Part shown: positions 35,775-44,697 of the stretch, piece after piece
Layout of the letters: the number at the start of each line of letters is the position of its first letter
How positions within the stretch are numbered: position 1 is the stretch's first letter
Source: Shinella zoogloeoides
GTDB lineage: Bacteria > Pseudomonadota > Alphaproteobacteria > Rhizobiales > Rhizobiaceae
NCBI RefSeq assembly: GCF_022682305.1
Contig: NZ_CP093528.1
Span: 633,501 to 697,500 of the forward strand
DNA: 64,000 nucleotides
Direction: 5' to 3'
Notes under the pieces: model-generated
The model's input: the letters and a program-made list of their open reading frames with translations, nothing else
The model's database searches: none
Told to the model about the DNA's origin: nothing
Translations under genes and position numbers: made by a program

Positions 35775-35804
35775 ATGGTCCGTTCCGGAGCCACTCGCCG
35801 GTGA
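35775..35804 (+). CDS. Possible corA leader peptide (9 codons)
   Basis: AGGAG (35762-35766) lies 8 bases before an ATG that opens the short frame MVRSGATRR. Its TGA overlaps a GTG (35801) in the corA frame as GTGA. The frame contains three arginine codons in nine. The arrangement suits translational coupling or leader-peptide control of a Mg transporter gene, as described for Salmonella corA. It is too short to prove by inspection. Confidence 0.35.
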   Translation: MVRSGATRR

Positions 35805-36784
35805 TCACGGTTTTCCGTTCCAATGGCGAGGCGCGCACCCTGCCGGCAGAAGCCGATTCGGCCGCCGTCGAGGCCCTTGCCGCCGCCGTCTGGATCGATC
35901 TCGTCGAGCCGGGCCGCGACGAGGAGGCGCTGATCGAGCGGGTCCTCGGCATCGAGGTGCCCACGCGCGACGAACTCAAGGACATCGAGCCGTCGAGCCG
36001 CCTCTATACCGACGGCAACGCCGCCTACATGACCGCCTCCCTGATGGTGAAGGCGGAAAGCGACCTGCCGCACCTGACGGACGTCGCCTTCATCCTGACC
36101 GCCGGCAAGCTGCTCACAGTGCGCTATGCCGAGCCGCGCTCCTTCGCGCTCTTCAGGAGCGGCATGCCCCGCATTCCCGGCGGCTGTTCCTCGCCGACCG
36201 TCATGATCACCCGGCTGCTGGAGACGGTCGCCGACCGCACGGCGGAGATTCTGGAGATCGCCGTCGCCCGCGCCGACAGGCTGTCCCTGGAGGTGTTCGG
36301 CGACAACAGGCACCTGTCGCGCCGCCCGCCGCGCTATCTGGAGGACCGGGTGGTGCAGGTCTCGGCGCTGCACCGCCTCGTCGCCAAGACACGGGACAGC
36401 CTGATGTCGCTGTCGCGCGTGCTGACCTTCCTGCATGCGCTTCCGGCGCTGCAATCCGACCGCGACAGCCTCGAACTCTGCCGCACGGTGACGCGTGACG
36501 TGCAGTCGCTGTCCGAACACGCCGGCTTCGTCGCCGGCAACATCACCTTCCTGCTCGACGCCTCGCTCGGCCTCATCAATCTCGAGCAGAACGCCATCAT
36601 CAAGATCTTCTCGATCGCCTCCGTCGTGCTGCTTCCGCCGACGCTGATCGCCTCGATCTACGGCATGAACTTCGAATTCATGCCGGAACTGCATGTCGAC
36701 TACGCCTATCCGCTGACGCTTGCGGCCATGGTGCTGTCGGCCATCCTCCCGTTCTTCTTCTTCCGCTGGAAAGGCTGGCTCTAG
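35801..36784 (+). CDS. corA: CorA-type magnesium/cobalt transporter
   Basis: CorA is the homopentameric Mg2+ channel of the inner membrane. The long cytoplasmic N-terminal domain is followed by two C-terminal helices, with the signature YGMNF (Gly-Met-Asn) between them ([15 protein letters not shown]). From GTG 35801 the protein is 327 residues and begins ITVFRSNG, where family members usually start. An alternative GTG at 35768 would add 11 residues but sits only one base from its AGGAG. kup follows after 14 bases, giving a Mg/K transport pair. Confidence 0.93.
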   Translation: MITVFRSNGEARTLPAEADSAAVEALAAAVWIDLVEPGRDEEALIERVLGIEVPTRDELKDIEPSSRLYTDGNAAYMTASLMVKAESDLPHLTDVAFILTAGKLLTVRYAEPRSFALFRSGMPRIPGGCSSPTVMITRLLETVADRTAEILEIAVARADRLSLEVFGDNRHLSRRPPRYLEDRVVQVSALHRLVAKTRDSLMSLSRVLTFLHALPALQSDRDSLELCRTVTRDVQSLSEHAGFVAGNITFLLDASLGLINLEQNAIIKIFSIASVVLLPPTLIASIYGMNFEFMPELHVDYAYPLTLAAMVLSAILPFFFFRWKGWL

Positions 36785-36798
36785 AGCCGGATCGCCCG

Positions 36799-38700
36799 AT
36801 GCAGTCACACGCTGGTAGCGCACCGAATTCCCACAGCCGGCCGCGCGCGCTGTTCCTCCTCGCCCTCGGCTCTGTCGGCGTCGTCTACGGCGACATCGGC
36901 ACCAGCCCGCTCTATGCCTTTCGCGAGGCACTGCGGCCCGTCGCCCGTGACGGCGTCGAGCGGGGCGAGATCATCGGCCTCATCTCGCTGATGATCTGGA
37001 CGCTGACGATCATCGTCACGATCAAGTACGTGCTCTTCCTGCTGCGCGCCGACAACCACGGCGAGGGCGGCACGCTGTCCCTGCTGGCGCTGCTCTCCAA
37101 GACCGCCGGCCGGCATGCGGCCATCCTGTTTTTCCTCGGGGCCATCGGCGGCGCGCTCTTCATCGGCGACGCCATGATCACGCCGGCGCTGTCGGTCCTG
37201 TCGGCGGTGGAAGGCCTGAAGCTGGTGACGCCGACGCTCGGCGACTATGTGGTACCGATTTCCGTCGTCATTCTCGTCATGCTCTTTGCCGTGCAGTCGC
37301 TCGGCACGGCGGCGGTGTCGAAGTTCTTCGGGCCGATCACGGCCGTCTGGTTCATCGTCATGGGGCTTGGCGGCATCAGCCATATCAGTGACGATCTCGG
37401 CATCCTCTCGGCCTTCAATCCCTATTACGCCGCCCATTTCATGCTGACCGAAGGCTATGTCGGCCTCGTCGTGCTCGGCGCGGTCTTCCTCACCGTGACC
37501 GGGGCGGAAGCGCTCTATGCGGACCTCGGCCATTTCGGCCGCCGGCCGATCCAGTGGGCGTGGTTCTGCCTGGTGTTTCCGGCGCTGACGCTCAACTATC
37601 TCGGCCAGGGCGCGCTGGTGCTCGCCCACCCGGAGACCATCGACAATCCCTTCTTCCTGATGTTCCCGAAATGGGCGCTGCTGCCGGTCGTCATTCTCGC
37701 CACGGCCGCCACCATCATCGCCAGCCAGGCAGTGATCACCGGCGCCTTCTCGCTGACGCGCCAGGCGATCCATCTCGGCTTCCTGCCGCGCATGGAGATC
37801 TTCCATACCTCGGAGACCCAGACCGGCCAGATCTACCTGCCGGGCGTGAACACGGTGCTGCTGCTCGGCGTCATGCTGCTCGTCTTCATCTTCGGCTCCT
37901 CCGAGGCCCTGGCGACGGCCTACGGCATCTCCGTCACCGGCGCGATGGTGGTGACGACCGTGCTCGCCTTCGAATTCCTGCGCGCCCGCTGGCGCTGGAC
38001 GCCGCTCGCCGCCGCCGCCGTTCTTGCGCCGCTCTTCCTGCTGGAACTCACCTTCCTCGGCGCGAACCTTCTGAAGGTTCACGACGGCGGCTACGTGCCC
38101 GTCACCATCGCCGCCGCCGTCGTCGTGCTGATGTGGACCTGGACGCGCGGCACGCGCATCCTGCGCGACAAGACCCGCCGCATCGAGGTGCCGCTGCCGG
38201 CCTTCGTCAAATCGGTGGAAAAGCAGAGCGCCCATGCGCCCGTCCAGGTCACGGGCACCGCCATCTTCCTGACCAGCGATCCGGATTTCGCCCCGGCCGC
38301 GCTGCTGCACAACATCAAGCACAACCATGTTCTGCACGAGCAGAACTTCATCCTGACCGTCAAGACCGCCAACACGCCGCGCGTCATCCCGGCCGAGCGC
38401 TTCACGGTGGAGCGCATTTCGGACCGCTTCTCGCGCATCGAGCTGCGCTTCGGCTTCATGGAGACGCAGAACGTGTCGCAGGCGCTCGGCCTCATGCGTA
38501 AGGCGGGGCACAAGTTCGACATCATGTCGACCTCGTTCTATCTCGGCCGGCGCAAGCTGGTGCCCGATGCACAGTCCGGCATGCCGATGTGGCAAGACCG
38601 CCTGTTCATCGCGCTGGCCAACCTCGCCACCGACCCCTCCGACTACTTCCGCCTGCCGACCAACCGCGTGGTCGAGCTCGGCTCGCATGTCGTCATCTGA
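36799..38700 (+). CDS. kup: Potassium uptake protein Kup
   Basis: A 633-residue K+:H+ symporter of the KUP/HAK/KT family. It has the diagnostic N-terminal [19 protein letters not shown], about 12 hydrophobic helices (20-430), the loop segment [12 protein letters not shown] and a cytoplasmic C-terminal domain. The length is typical. It follows corA on the same strand with a 14-base gap and probably shares its promoter. Rhizobia often carry more than one kup. Confidence 0.96.
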   Translation: MQSHAGSAPNSHSRPRALFLLALGSVGVVYGDIGTSPLYAFREALRPVARDGVERGEIIGLISLMIWTLTIIVTIKYVLFLLRADNHGEGGTLSLLALLSKTAGRHAAILFFLGAIGGALFIGDAMITPALSVLSAVEGLKLVTPTLGDYVVPISVVILVMLFAVQSLGTAAVSKFFGPITAVWFIVMGLGGISHISDDLGILSAFNPYYAAHFMLTEGYVGLVVLGAVFLTVTGAEALYADLGHFGRRPIQWAWFCLVFPALTLNYLGQGALVLAHPETIDNPFFLMFPKWALLPVVILATAATIIASQAVITGAFSLTRQAIHLGFLPRMEIFHTSETQTGQIYLPGVNTVLLLGVMLLVFIFGSSEALATAYGISVTGAMVVTTVLAFEFLRARWRWTPLAAAAVLAPLFLLELTFLGANLLKVHDGGYVPVTIAAAVVVLMWTWTRGTRILRDKTRRIEVPLPAFVKSVEKQSAHAPVQVTGTAIFLTSDPDFAPAALLHNIKHNHVLHEQNFILTVKTANTPRVIPAERFTVERISDRFSRIELRFGFMETQNVSQALGLMRKAGHKFDIMSTSFYLGRRKLVPDAQSGMPMWQDRLFIALANLATDPSDYFRLPTNRVVELGSHVVI

Positions 38701-38712
38701 CGAAAACGTGAA

Positions 38713-38732
38713 GGGGAGGCGGGAGCCTCCCC
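38713..38732 (+). terminator. Hairpin after kup
   Basis: An 8-bp stem GGGGAGGC (38713-38720) / GCCTCCCC (38725-38732) with a 4-base loop, 12 bases after the kup stop. There is no T-tract, so termination may be partial. Confidence 0.5.
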
Positions 38733-38746
38733 CGATCCGGTTTGTC

Positions 38747-38775
38747 AGCATTAACCAAGCATCAAGGTTAATGCT
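38747..38775. promoter_or_regulatory. Inverted TTAACC pair upstream of the cell wall hydrolase gene
   Basis: A perfect 10-bp inverted repeat AGCATTAACC (38747-38756) / GGTTAATGCT (38766-38775) with a 9-base centre. It could be a second kup terminator (TCATTTT follows). It also presents two inverted TTAACC half-sites of the type bound by CtrA in related bacteria, about 140 bases before the hydrolase start. Confidence 0.45.
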
Positions 38776-38915
38776 TCATTTTACCCTGCGAACGAGCCGC
38801 TTCAGGCCCGTGCTTCGGCGCGGCCGGCTCCCTACGAACATATCCGGGCAGGAAGGCCCGCCGAGTGTTTTTCGGCGGAAGGGCCTGTGCGCGCATCAGG
38901 GTGCGGAGTAGTCAG

Positions 38916-40160
38916 TTGCGTAAGCGTAGCAGTCGTCATGCAGGTGCAGGCCGCTTTTTCGCGTCTCTCCGGCAGTTCCGGCAAATGTGTGCCGCAGCCT
39001 TGCCGCCGGGCGTGCTTGAAACGTCCCGGGAATGGAAAATACCCCTCGCCATCGGTCTCGGCCTCGTCGCGGGCTTTCCGACGCAGGCCGCCCATACGGA
39101 CCTTGCCACCTATCTCGCCGGCCTCAACCGCAAGGGCGGCAACCAGACCATGGTGCTGACCCGCTCGCCGGCCGGTTCCGTGCACGAGGTCGAGATCGCC
39201 TTTGCCGACGCCATGACGACCGGCGGCGTGGAGAACGGGGCAGGGGTGGAGCTTCCGGGCGGCATCAAGGCGGCGCTGCGCAGCGAGCACAAGGGCGAGG
39301 GCGCGATTCCCGACGAGGACCGCATCAACCGCCGCGACAAGAAGGGCCGCATCGTCGCCGTCCTGCCCGTCACGCCGCCCAAGGGCTTTGCCGCCGGCTC
39401 GATCCTGGAGCGCACCAGCTCGCTCCTCTCGCCTGCCTTCGACAGCGGCGAGCGCATGGCCTTCGCCAAGCCCGATATCAAAGGCAAGGAGATCGCCATC
39501 GCCACGGCCTTCTACAAGAAGAAGCCGGTCCACAAGAATCCCGGCGTCTCGCCGATGATCGCCAGCCTCGTTACCAATGAGAAGGCCGATATCCTTGCGA
39601 CCGCCTATGCGCGCGTCGAGCCGGACTACGCCCGGGAATCGCCCTTCGATTCGATTCTCAAGCCGAAGGAAGAGACCGGCCGTTTCATTCCTGACATCTC
39701 GCCGGAGGACCACGCCTGGGCCGCGACTGCGCTGCCGGCCGGGGTCTTCACCGCCAAGGAACAGAAATGCCTTGCCGAAGGCATCTATTTCGAGGCGCGT
39801 GGCGAAGAGGTGAAGGGGCAGGCCGCCGTCGCGCAGGTCATCCTCAACCGCGTGCGCAATCCCGCCTATCCGAAAACCATCTGCGGCGTCGTCTACCAGA
39901 ACGAAAACTGGCGCGGACGCTGCCAGTTCTCCTTCGCCTGCGACCGCATTCCCGACCTGATCCTCTCGCCCTGGCACTGGAAGACCGCCAAGGAGATCGC
40001 CATGGCCGTCACGGCCGGTAAGATCTGGATCGACGACGTCGGCTCTTCCACCCACTATCACGCCACCTACGTGAACCCGCCATGGGGCCGGACGATGAAA
40101 CGTGTTGCCAAGATCGGCAAGCACATCTTCTACCGCACCTATGGCGGCGGCTGGAGCTGA
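38916..40160 (+). CDS. SleB-type cell wall hydrolase
   Basis: The 414-residue protein has a basic N-terminus, one hydrophobic segment (WKIPLAIGLGLVAGFPTQAA) and a C-terminal Hydrolase_2 (SleB) domain. That domain includes CLAEGIYFEARGEEVKGQAAV, QVILNRVRNPAYP and STHYHATYVNPPW. SleB-like enzymes are lytic transglycosylases or amidases acting on peptidoglycan; the conserved Glu in YFEARGE is present. No ATG fits well: TTG at 38916 has GGAG 7 bases upstream, and the ATG at 38985 would leave a shorter N-terminus. Probably anchored in the inner membrane facing the periplasm. Confidence 0.87.
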   Translation: MRKRSSRHAGAGRFFASLRQFRQMCAAALPPGVLETSREWKIPLAIGLGLVAGFPTQAAHTDLATYLAGLNRKGGNQTMVLTRSPAGSVHEVEIAFADAMTTGGVENGAGVELPGGIKAALRSEHKGEGAIPDEDRINRRDKKGRIVAVLPVTPPKGFAAGSILERTSSLLSPAFDSGERMAFAKPDIKGKEIAIATAFYKKKPVHKNPGVSPMIASLVTNEKADILATAYARVEPDYARESPFDSILKPKEETGRFIPDISPEDHAWAATALPAGVFTAKEQKCLAEGIYFEARGEEVKGQAAVAQVILNRVRNPAYPKTICGVVYQNENWRGRCQFSFACDRIPDLILSPWHWKTAKEIAMAVTAGKIWIDDVGSSTHYHATYVNPPWGRTMKRVAKIGKHIFYRTYGGGWS

Positions 40161-40182
40161 GGGCTTCCGCCGGGGACTTCCG

Positions 40183-40203
40183 GGGCGCGGTGAGTCCGCG
40201 CCC
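40183..40203 (+). terminator. Hairpin after the cell wall hydrolase gene
   Basis: An 8-bp GC-rich stem GGGCGCGG (40183-40190) / CCGCGCCC (40196-40203) with a 5-base loop, 22 bases after the stop; no T-tract. Confidence 0.4.
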
Positions 40204-40308
40204 GAGGCCGTGCGATTCCCGGGGCGGAGAGTCGCATTCCATTGTTGATTTCCGGTAATCTATTGATTTTGTTGCCTATTTTTGGTGTTGCGCAAAGCTT
40301 CGCCATGC

Positions 40309-40337
40309 CTTGACTATGCTGGCACCTAAAACTATGT
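40309..40337 (+). promoter_or_regulatory. atpI operon promoter
   Basis: CTTGAC (40309-40314), 17 bases, CTATGT (40332-40337) is an almost exact rhizobial housekeeping promoter (CTTGAC-N17-CTATAT). Transcription should begin near 40345, about 95 bases before atpI. The surrounding 40240-40340 region is AT-rich. Confidence 0.85.
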
Positions 40338-40438
40338 TGCGGCCGACTTCGAAAGGGGTCGGATATGGCTTGAATCCTAGCCTTCAATATGTCCGCAATG
40401 GGGCGAAAGCACCGCGGAAAGAGAACGGGGAAAGCGCC

Positions 40439-40834
40439 ATGGCCGACGATCAAAAGGCAAGTCTGGAAGACCGACTGAAACGCCTGGACGCGGAACTCGC
40501 GGAACGGCGCAAGGATGACGGGGCGGAAGCCGCCGCCGAGGCACGGGCATCGGAAAGCCGCAAGGGCTACGCCGTCGCCATGAAGCTCTCGAGCGAGTTC
40601 GTCGCGGCCGTCATCGTGGGGGCGCTTCTGGGCTATCTTTTGGACCATTTTGCGGGTACAGGGCCTTGGGGAATGATCATTCTCCTTCTTCTCGGCTTCA
40701 GTGCCGGCGTTCTGAACGTCATGCGCGCGGCTGGCATGGTGGCATCGCCCCATCCGGTCGACAGGCTGGCGGGGCGAGAGCCCGGCAAGGCCGGCGGCGG
40801 ACGGGATGAGAGCAAGACGACGGACGACGCCTGA
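40439..40834 (+). CDS. atpI: ATP synthase assembly protein AtpI
   Basis: AtpI helps assemble the c-ring of the F0 sector. The 131-residue protein has a charged N-terminal coil (SLEDRLKRLDAELAERRK) and two hydrophobic helices, about 46-65 (FVAAVIVGALLGYLLDHF) and 73-95 (GMIILLLLGFSAGVLNVM). The tail is basic and hydrophilic. The ATG at 40439 follows a GGGGA. It is the first gene of the atpI-B-E-F'-F operon, as is usual in alphaproteobacteria, where the F1 genes lie elsewhere. Confidence 0.92.
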   Translation: MADDQKASLEDRLKRLDAELAERRKDDGAEAAAEARASESRKGYAVAMKLSSEFVAAVIVGALLGYLLDHFAGTGPWGMIILLLLGFSAGVLNVMRAAGMVASPHPVDRLAGREPGKAGGGRDESKTTDDA

Positions 40835-40894
40835 CGGCGCTGTTCGAATATGGGTGACTTCCGCCGTAAGGCGGGCAAGCGAGAGAGATAAACG

Positions 40895-41647
40895 GTGTCA
40901 AACGATCCGACCCATCAGTTCCTGGTCAACAAGATTGTTCCGATCGAAATCGGCGGCATCGATTTCTCGTTCACCAATGCCTCCCTGTTCATGGTCGCCA
41001 CCGTCGCGGCCGCAGTCGGCTTCCTCTACTTCACCACGGGCCAGCGCGGCCTCGTGCCGAGCCGCATGCAGTCGGTCTCGGAAATGTCCTACGAGTTCAT
41101 CGCCTCGATGCTCCGGGAAGGGGCGGGCAGTCACGGGATGAAGTTCTTCCCGTTCGTCTTCTCGCTCTTCATGTTCGTGCTGACGGCGAACCTGCTCGGC
41201 ATGGTTCCCTATTTCTTCACGGTCACCAGCCAGATCATCGTCACCTTCGCCCTGGCGCTTCTCGTCATCGGCACGGTCGTCTTCTATGGCTTCTACAAGC
41301 ACGGTTTCGGCTTCCTGAAGCTCTTCGTACCGTCGGGCGTTCCCGGCGCGCTGCTGCCGCTGGTCGTCTCGATCGAGGTCATCTCGTTCCTCTCGCGTCC
41401 GATCAGCCTCTCGATCCGTCTCTTCGCCAACATGCTGGCGGGTCACATCACGCTGAAGGTCTTCGCAGGCTTCGTCACCTCGCTGAGCGCGCTTGGCGCC
41501 GTCGGTGTCGCCGGTTCGATCCTGCCCCTTCTCATGACCGTCGCCCTGACCGGTCTCGAATTCCTCGTGTCGTTCCTGCAGGCCTATGTCTTCGCAGTTC
41601 TGACATGCATGTACCTCAACGATGCCGTGCATCCGGGTGGTCACTAA
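40895..41647 (+). CDS. atpB: ATP synthase F0 subunit a
   Basis: Subunit a forms the proton half-channels against the c-ring. The 250-residue membrane protein has the essential arginine helix in [26 protein letters not shown] near the second helix and the C-terminal helix [19 protein letters not shown]. The start is GTG at 40895 after GAGAGAG, giving [19 protein letters not shown]. It lies 60 bases after atpI. Confidence 0.97.
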   Translation: MSNDPTHQFLVNKIVPIEIGGIDFSFTNASLFMVATVAAAVGFLYFTTGQRGLVPSRMQSVSEMSYEFIASMLREGAGSHGMKFFPFVFSLFMFVLTANLLGMVPYFFTVTSQIIVTFALALLVIGTVVFYGFYKHGFGFLKLFVPSGVPGALLPLVVSIEVISFLSRPISLSIRLFANMLAGHITLKVFAGFVTSLSALGAVGVAGSILPLLMTVALTGLEFLVSFLQAYVFAVLTCMYLNDAVHPGGH

Positions 41648-41712
41648 GGAAAAAGTCGCCGGCGCCTTCGGGCGTCGCTCATAGCCGCAACAACCCATTC
41701 AAGGAGTTCAAC

Positions 41713-41940
41713 ATGGAAGCGGAAGCAGCAAAGTTCATCGGCGCAGGTCTTGCCACGTTCGGTCTCGCCGGCACGGCTCTCGGCCTCGGCAACATCTTCG
41801 GCAACTACCTGGCCGGCGCTCTTCGCAATCCGTCTGCTGCTGACAGCCAGTTCGGCCGTCTCGTATTCGGCTTCGCCGTTACGGAAGCTCTGGGCATCTT
41901 CTCGCTGCTCATCGCTCTCCTTCTCCTCTTCGCCGTCTGA
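41713..41940 (+). CDS. atpE: ATP synthase F0 subunit c
   Basis: The 75-residue proteolipid forms the rotating c-ring. It has two helices with the glycine-rich first helix ([17 protein letters not shown]) and the proton-carrying Glu in the second ([13 protein letters not shown]). The ATG at 41713 has AAGGAG 6 bases upstream, the strongest ribosome site in the operon, as expected for the most abundant subunit. A strong hairpin follows the gene. Confidence 0.97.
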   Translation: MEAEAAKFIGAGLATFGLAGTALGLGNIFGNYLAGALRNPSAADSQFGRLVFGFAVTEALGIFSLLIALLLLFAV

Positions 41941-41956
41941 TATCGGCTTGAGGATC

Positions 41957-41984
41957 GGACCATGGCCCTTGCGGGCCGTGGTCC
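41957..41984 (+). other. Intra-operon hairpin after atpE
   Basis: A 12-bp stem GGACCATGGCCC (41957-41968) / GGGCCGTGGTCC (41973-41984) with one T-G wobble and loop TTGC lies between atpE and atpF'. There is no T-run after it. It is more likely a processing or 3'-protecting structure, or a partial attenuator, than a full terminator. Confidence 0.65.
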
Positions 41985-42030
41985 ACCGTACGTTCCGTAC
42001 ATGATCTGAGAGTGCCCCCTGGAGGTGAGC

Positions 42031-42690
42031 ATGTCTGTGACCGCGGCATCTGCCGAGTCCACCCCTTTTGAAGTCGCCCAGGCGGAAACTCCTGCAACCT
42101 CGCACGAGACCCCTGCGGATGCGCATGCGGCCCAGCCGGCAGGCGCAGGCGAAGTGCACACCGAGACGGGTGTCGCCCATGGCGAGGAAGCCGGTTCCGG
42201 CGTGTTCCCGCCTTTCGATCAGACCACGTTCGCATCGCAGCTCCTGTGGCTCGCGATCACCTTCGGTCTTTTCTACCTTCTCATGTCGAAGGTCGTCATT
42301 CCGCGTATCGGCGGCATCCTCGAGACGCGCCATGACCGTATCGCGCAGGATCTCGACGAAGCTTCCCGCCTGAAGGCGGAAGCCGACGCCGCGATCGCGT
42401 CCTACGAGCAGGATCTCGCAAGCGCCCGCGCCAAGGGCAATGCGATCGCCTCGACCGCCCGCGAAGAAGCCAAGGCCAAGGCCGACGCCGAACGCGCCAA
42501 GATCGAAGCCTCGCTGCAGGACAAGATCGCCGGCGCTGAAACGCGCATCGCCGAGATCAAGGCCAAGGCCCTTGCCGATGTCGGCTCGATCGCCGAGGAA
42601 ACCACGGCGGCCGTCGTCGAACAGCTCGTCGGCGCCAAGGTCACCAAGGCCGAGATCGCTTCCGCCGTTAAGTCGGCCGCAGGCGAGTAA
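42031..42690 (+). CDS. atpF2: ATP synthase F0 subunit b'
   Basis: The 219-residue protein is the b' (second b) subunit of the peripheral stalk, found in alphaproteobacteria and photosynthetic lineages. A polar N-terminal extension of about 60 residues precedes the single membrane helix ([23 protein letters not shown]). A long Ala/Lys/Glu coiled coil follows, ending in VKSAAGE. The ATG at 42031 has GGAGG 5 bases upstream. It is followed by the b subunit gene after 12 bases. Rhizobial annotations often call it atpG. Confidence 0.93.
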   Translation: MSVTAASAESTPFEVAQAETPATSHETPADAHAAQPAGAGEVHTETGVAHGEEAGSGVFPPFDQTTFASQLLWLAITFGLFYLLMSKVVIPRIGGILETRHDRIAQDLDEASRLKAEADAAIASYEQDLASARAKGNAIASTAREEAKAKADAERAKIEASLQDKIAGAETRIAEIKAKALADVGSIAEETTAAVVEQLVGAKVTKAEIASAVKSAAGE

Positions 42691-42702
42691 GGAGAGGGTT
42701 CG

Positions 42703-43188
42703 ATGCATTTCGACGCAACATTCTACGCCTTTGTCGGCCTCATCCTGTTCCTTGCCCTCATTGCCTACCTCAAGGTTCCGGGCATGATGGCAAAGGGTCT
42801 CGACGCCCGCGCCGAGAAGATCCAGAACGAGCTGGCCGAAGCCAAGCGCCTTCGCGAGGAAGCCCAGCACCTGCTGGCCGAATACCAGCGCAAGCGCAAG
42901 GATGCCGAGGCGGAAGCCGCAAGCATCGTCGCTTCCGCTGAACGCGAGGCGAGCGCCCTGACCGCTGAAGCCAAGCAGAAGACGGAAGAATACGTCGCCC
43001 GTCGCACGGCGCTTTCCGAGCAGAAGATCAAGCAGGCGGAAGCCGATGCGATCAATGCCGTGCGCGCCGCCGCCGTCGACCTCGCCGTTGCCGCCGCCGA
43101 AAAGGTCATCGCTTCCAAGGCCGATGCCGCCACCGGCAAGGCACTGTTCGACAACGCGATCAGCGAAGTGAAGGCCCGCCTCAACTGA
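42703..43188 (+). CDS. atpF: ATP synthase F0 subunit b
   Basis: The 161-residue b subunit forms the stator stalk with b'. The N-terminal helix FDATFYAFVGLILFLALIAYL anchors it, and the rest is a charged coiled coil (KRLREEAQHLLAEYQRKRK, then AEREASALTAEAKQK). It is the last gene of the operon; a strong terminator lies 23 bases after the stop. Confidence 0.96.
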   Translation: MHFDATFYAFVGLILFLALIAYLKVPGMMAKGLDARAEKIQNELAEAKRLREEAQHLLAEYQRKRKDAEAEAASIVASAEREASALTAEAKQKTEEYVARRTALSEQKIKQAEADAINAVRAAAVDLAVAAAEKVIASKADAATGKALFDNAISEVKARLN

Positions 43189-43210
43189 GGCACCTTCATG
43201 GACGAATTTG

Positions 43211-43237
43211 AAAAGGCCGCCCTTGGGCGGCCTTTTT
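43211..43237 (+). terminator. Terminator of the atp operon
   Basis: A 12-bp stem AAAAGGCCGCCC (43211-43222) / GGGCGGCCTTTT (43225-43236) with a 2-base TT turn and a T-tract. The symmetry lets it also work for the convergent minus-strand gene that ends at 43279. Confidence 0.92.
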
Positions 43238-43278
43238 GCATTGGGACGATACGCCGTTTCTGGCCGGCCGTTCCGCGA

Positions 43279-43710
43279 CTAGATGATGCCGTGTTCTTTC
43301 AGCAGCGCCTGCTCATCACCCGATATCCAGCCGAACACCCGTGGCTCCCCGGCCAGCATTTGAACAAGGTAATGAACCTCGAAGTCGACCGTCACGTCCG
43401 GTCGATCCGCCCGCGCATAGGTGGCGGCCCAGGAGACATGGGCCATGCAATGAAGCGCGTCTATCAGGGTAAGGTGGATGCCGCGCAGGTGCATTTCCTT
43501 CGTGCCGATGGTGCGGTAGTGCTCATAGCCTTGCACCATGGCCTGCCGGAACCCGTCGTCATTCTTCCCGCTTCTCACGCCGGCCGGGCCGGCGCCTATG
43601 AATTCCGGCGCATATAGGGATGCGAATTCATCCGCATCGACCTTGCCGGCAAGGGATCGGTTGAAGAAGCGTTCGTACCGCTCGAAGAATTTTCTGACAG
43701 CCGTTTCCAT
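43279..43710 (-). CDS. NTF2-like (SnoaL-type) protein
   Basis: The 143-residue protein has the cone-shaped NTF2-like fold pattern: an N-terminal helix pair (FFERYERFFNRSLAGKVDAD), EFASLYAPEFIGAGPAGV, and a beta-rich C-terminal half. Members include small hydrolases, isomerases and binding proteins, so a function cannot be assigned. No signal peptide. GGAGG lies 6 bases before the ATG at 43710. It is a lone gene between the atp operon and rnhB. Confidence 0.82.
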   Translation of the reverse strand: METAVRKFFERYERFFNRSLAGKVDADEFASLYAPEFIGAGPAGVRSGKNDDGFRQAMVQGYEHYRTIGTKEMHLRGIHLTLIDALHCMAHVSWAATYARADRPDVTVDFEVHYLVQMLAGEPRVFGWISGDEQALLKEHGII

Positions 43711-43796
43711 ATAGCCCCTCCGAAGTGCTTTTCAGGTCAAGCCTAGTCGGGAAATATGTCGCGCGGGAAGGGGGGACGAAACCGCCATCCGGGGCG

Positions 43797-44447
43797 TCAA
43801 TCCTGCCGCAGCGGCCGGAAGCTCATGCGGTGCAGGGGGCAGGGGCCGAGGGACGTGATGGCCTTGCGGTGGACTTCCGTGGCGTAGCCGGCATGGATGG
43901 CGAAGCCGTAGCCGGGGAAGTCGACGTCCGCACGCGCCATCATGCGGTCGCGCGTGACCTTGGCGACGATGGAGGCGGCGGCGATGGAGAGGGAGCGGGC
44001 GTCGCCCTTGACGACGGCGCGGCCCTCGCAGGCAAGCCCCGGCGGCACGTCGCGGCCGTCCGTGAGCACGAGTTTCGGCGCCATCTCCAGACCGGCGACG
44101 GCCCGGCGCATGGCGTCGAGGCTGGCCTTGCGGATATCTATGGCATCGATGCGGCGCGCGGAGCTGGAGGCGACGGAGACGAAGGCCCTCTCAAGGATCA
44201 GCGTGAACAGCGCCTCGCGCTTTGCGGCGCTCAACTGCTTGGAATCGTGCAGGCCCGGGGGAATGTTGTCCGGGTCGAGCACCACAGCCGCGGCGACGAC
44301 GGGGCCGGCGAGCGGCCCGCGCCCCGCCTCGTCCGTGCCGGCGACCGGCCAGAGACCCTTGCCGCGGGCGGCGGTTTCCATCGAGAAATCCGGCCCCTCG
44401 GGCATATCGAAAAGAAGGCGGGAATCGGAGGATGTGCGCTTGGCCAT
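43797..44447 (-). CDS. rnhB: Ribonuclease HII
   Basis: RNase HII cleaves RNA-DNA hybrids and excises single ribonucleotides from DNA. The 216-residue protein has the active-site motif [14 protein letters not shown] (Asp39, Glu40), [27 protein letters not shown] and the C-terminal [14 protein letters not shown] chose the ATG at 44447 ([13 protein letters not shown]); an ATG at 44459 would add four residues. The radical SAM gene upstream is on the same strand but 250 bases away. Confidence 0.94.
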   Translation of the reverse strand: MAKRTSSDSRLLFDMPEGPDFSMETAARGKGLWPVAGTDEAGRGPLAGPVVAAAVVLDPDNIPPGLHDSKQLSAAKREALFTLILERAFVSVASSSARRIDAIDIRKASLDAMRRAVAGLEMAPKLVLTDGRDVPPGLACEGRAVVKGDARSLSIAAASIVAKVTRDRMMARADVDFPGYGFAIHAGYATEVHRKAITSLGPCPLHRMSFRPLRQD

Positions 44448-44697
44448 GGCGGCGACCATGCACATCCGTCCGATTCCCTGCAAGTCCTCCGACGCATGCG
44501 GCGGGTCGGAGGAGCGTCCGGAGCGCCCAGGGGATGGCGCGGGCCGGAAAGCGGTTTCGCCAGGCCCGGCGTCGGCCGGGGCGGCATGGTTCGAATATCG
44601 GCGCGCCGTCCCGGCTCCCTCATCCCAGAGCCTTTCCCTTGCCCCGGAGAGGAGGGCGGCGTGCGCGAGGGCATGCCTGTGGGGCGCCGGTGCTACC

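Larger units (their letters stand above)
35469..35800. other. Divergent intergenic region between the PAS-REC gene and corA
   Basis: This 332-base gap holds no full gene. From left to right it contains a 6-bp hairpin (GCTTGT 35591-35596 / ACAAGC 35603-35608), a CtrA-like box (35634-35648), a Cys/Gly-codon-free GC-rich stretch, a rhizobial-type promoter for corA (35701-35729) and a 9-codon open frame with a good ribosome site (35775-35804). Confidence 0.7.

Noticed and set aside
36805..38751. Minus-strand frame of 648 codons antisense to kup
   Set aside because: It is the His/Glu/Arg-rich mirror of a membrane protein gene and has no start signal or domain.
40161..40438. A small gene in the gap before atpI
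   Set aside because: No frame with a start, ribosome site and good composition; the gap holds a hairpin and the atp promoter only.
44448..44697. GGTTCGAAT at about 44587-44595 resembling a tRNA T-loop, and a 9-bp inverted repeat TCCTCCGAC (44485-44493) / GTCGGAGGA (44505-44513)
   Set aside because: No acceptor, D or anticodon arms can be built around the T-loop-like string. The inverted repeat has an 11-base loop and no T-tract, so it is left without a call. The 250-base gap shows no gene.
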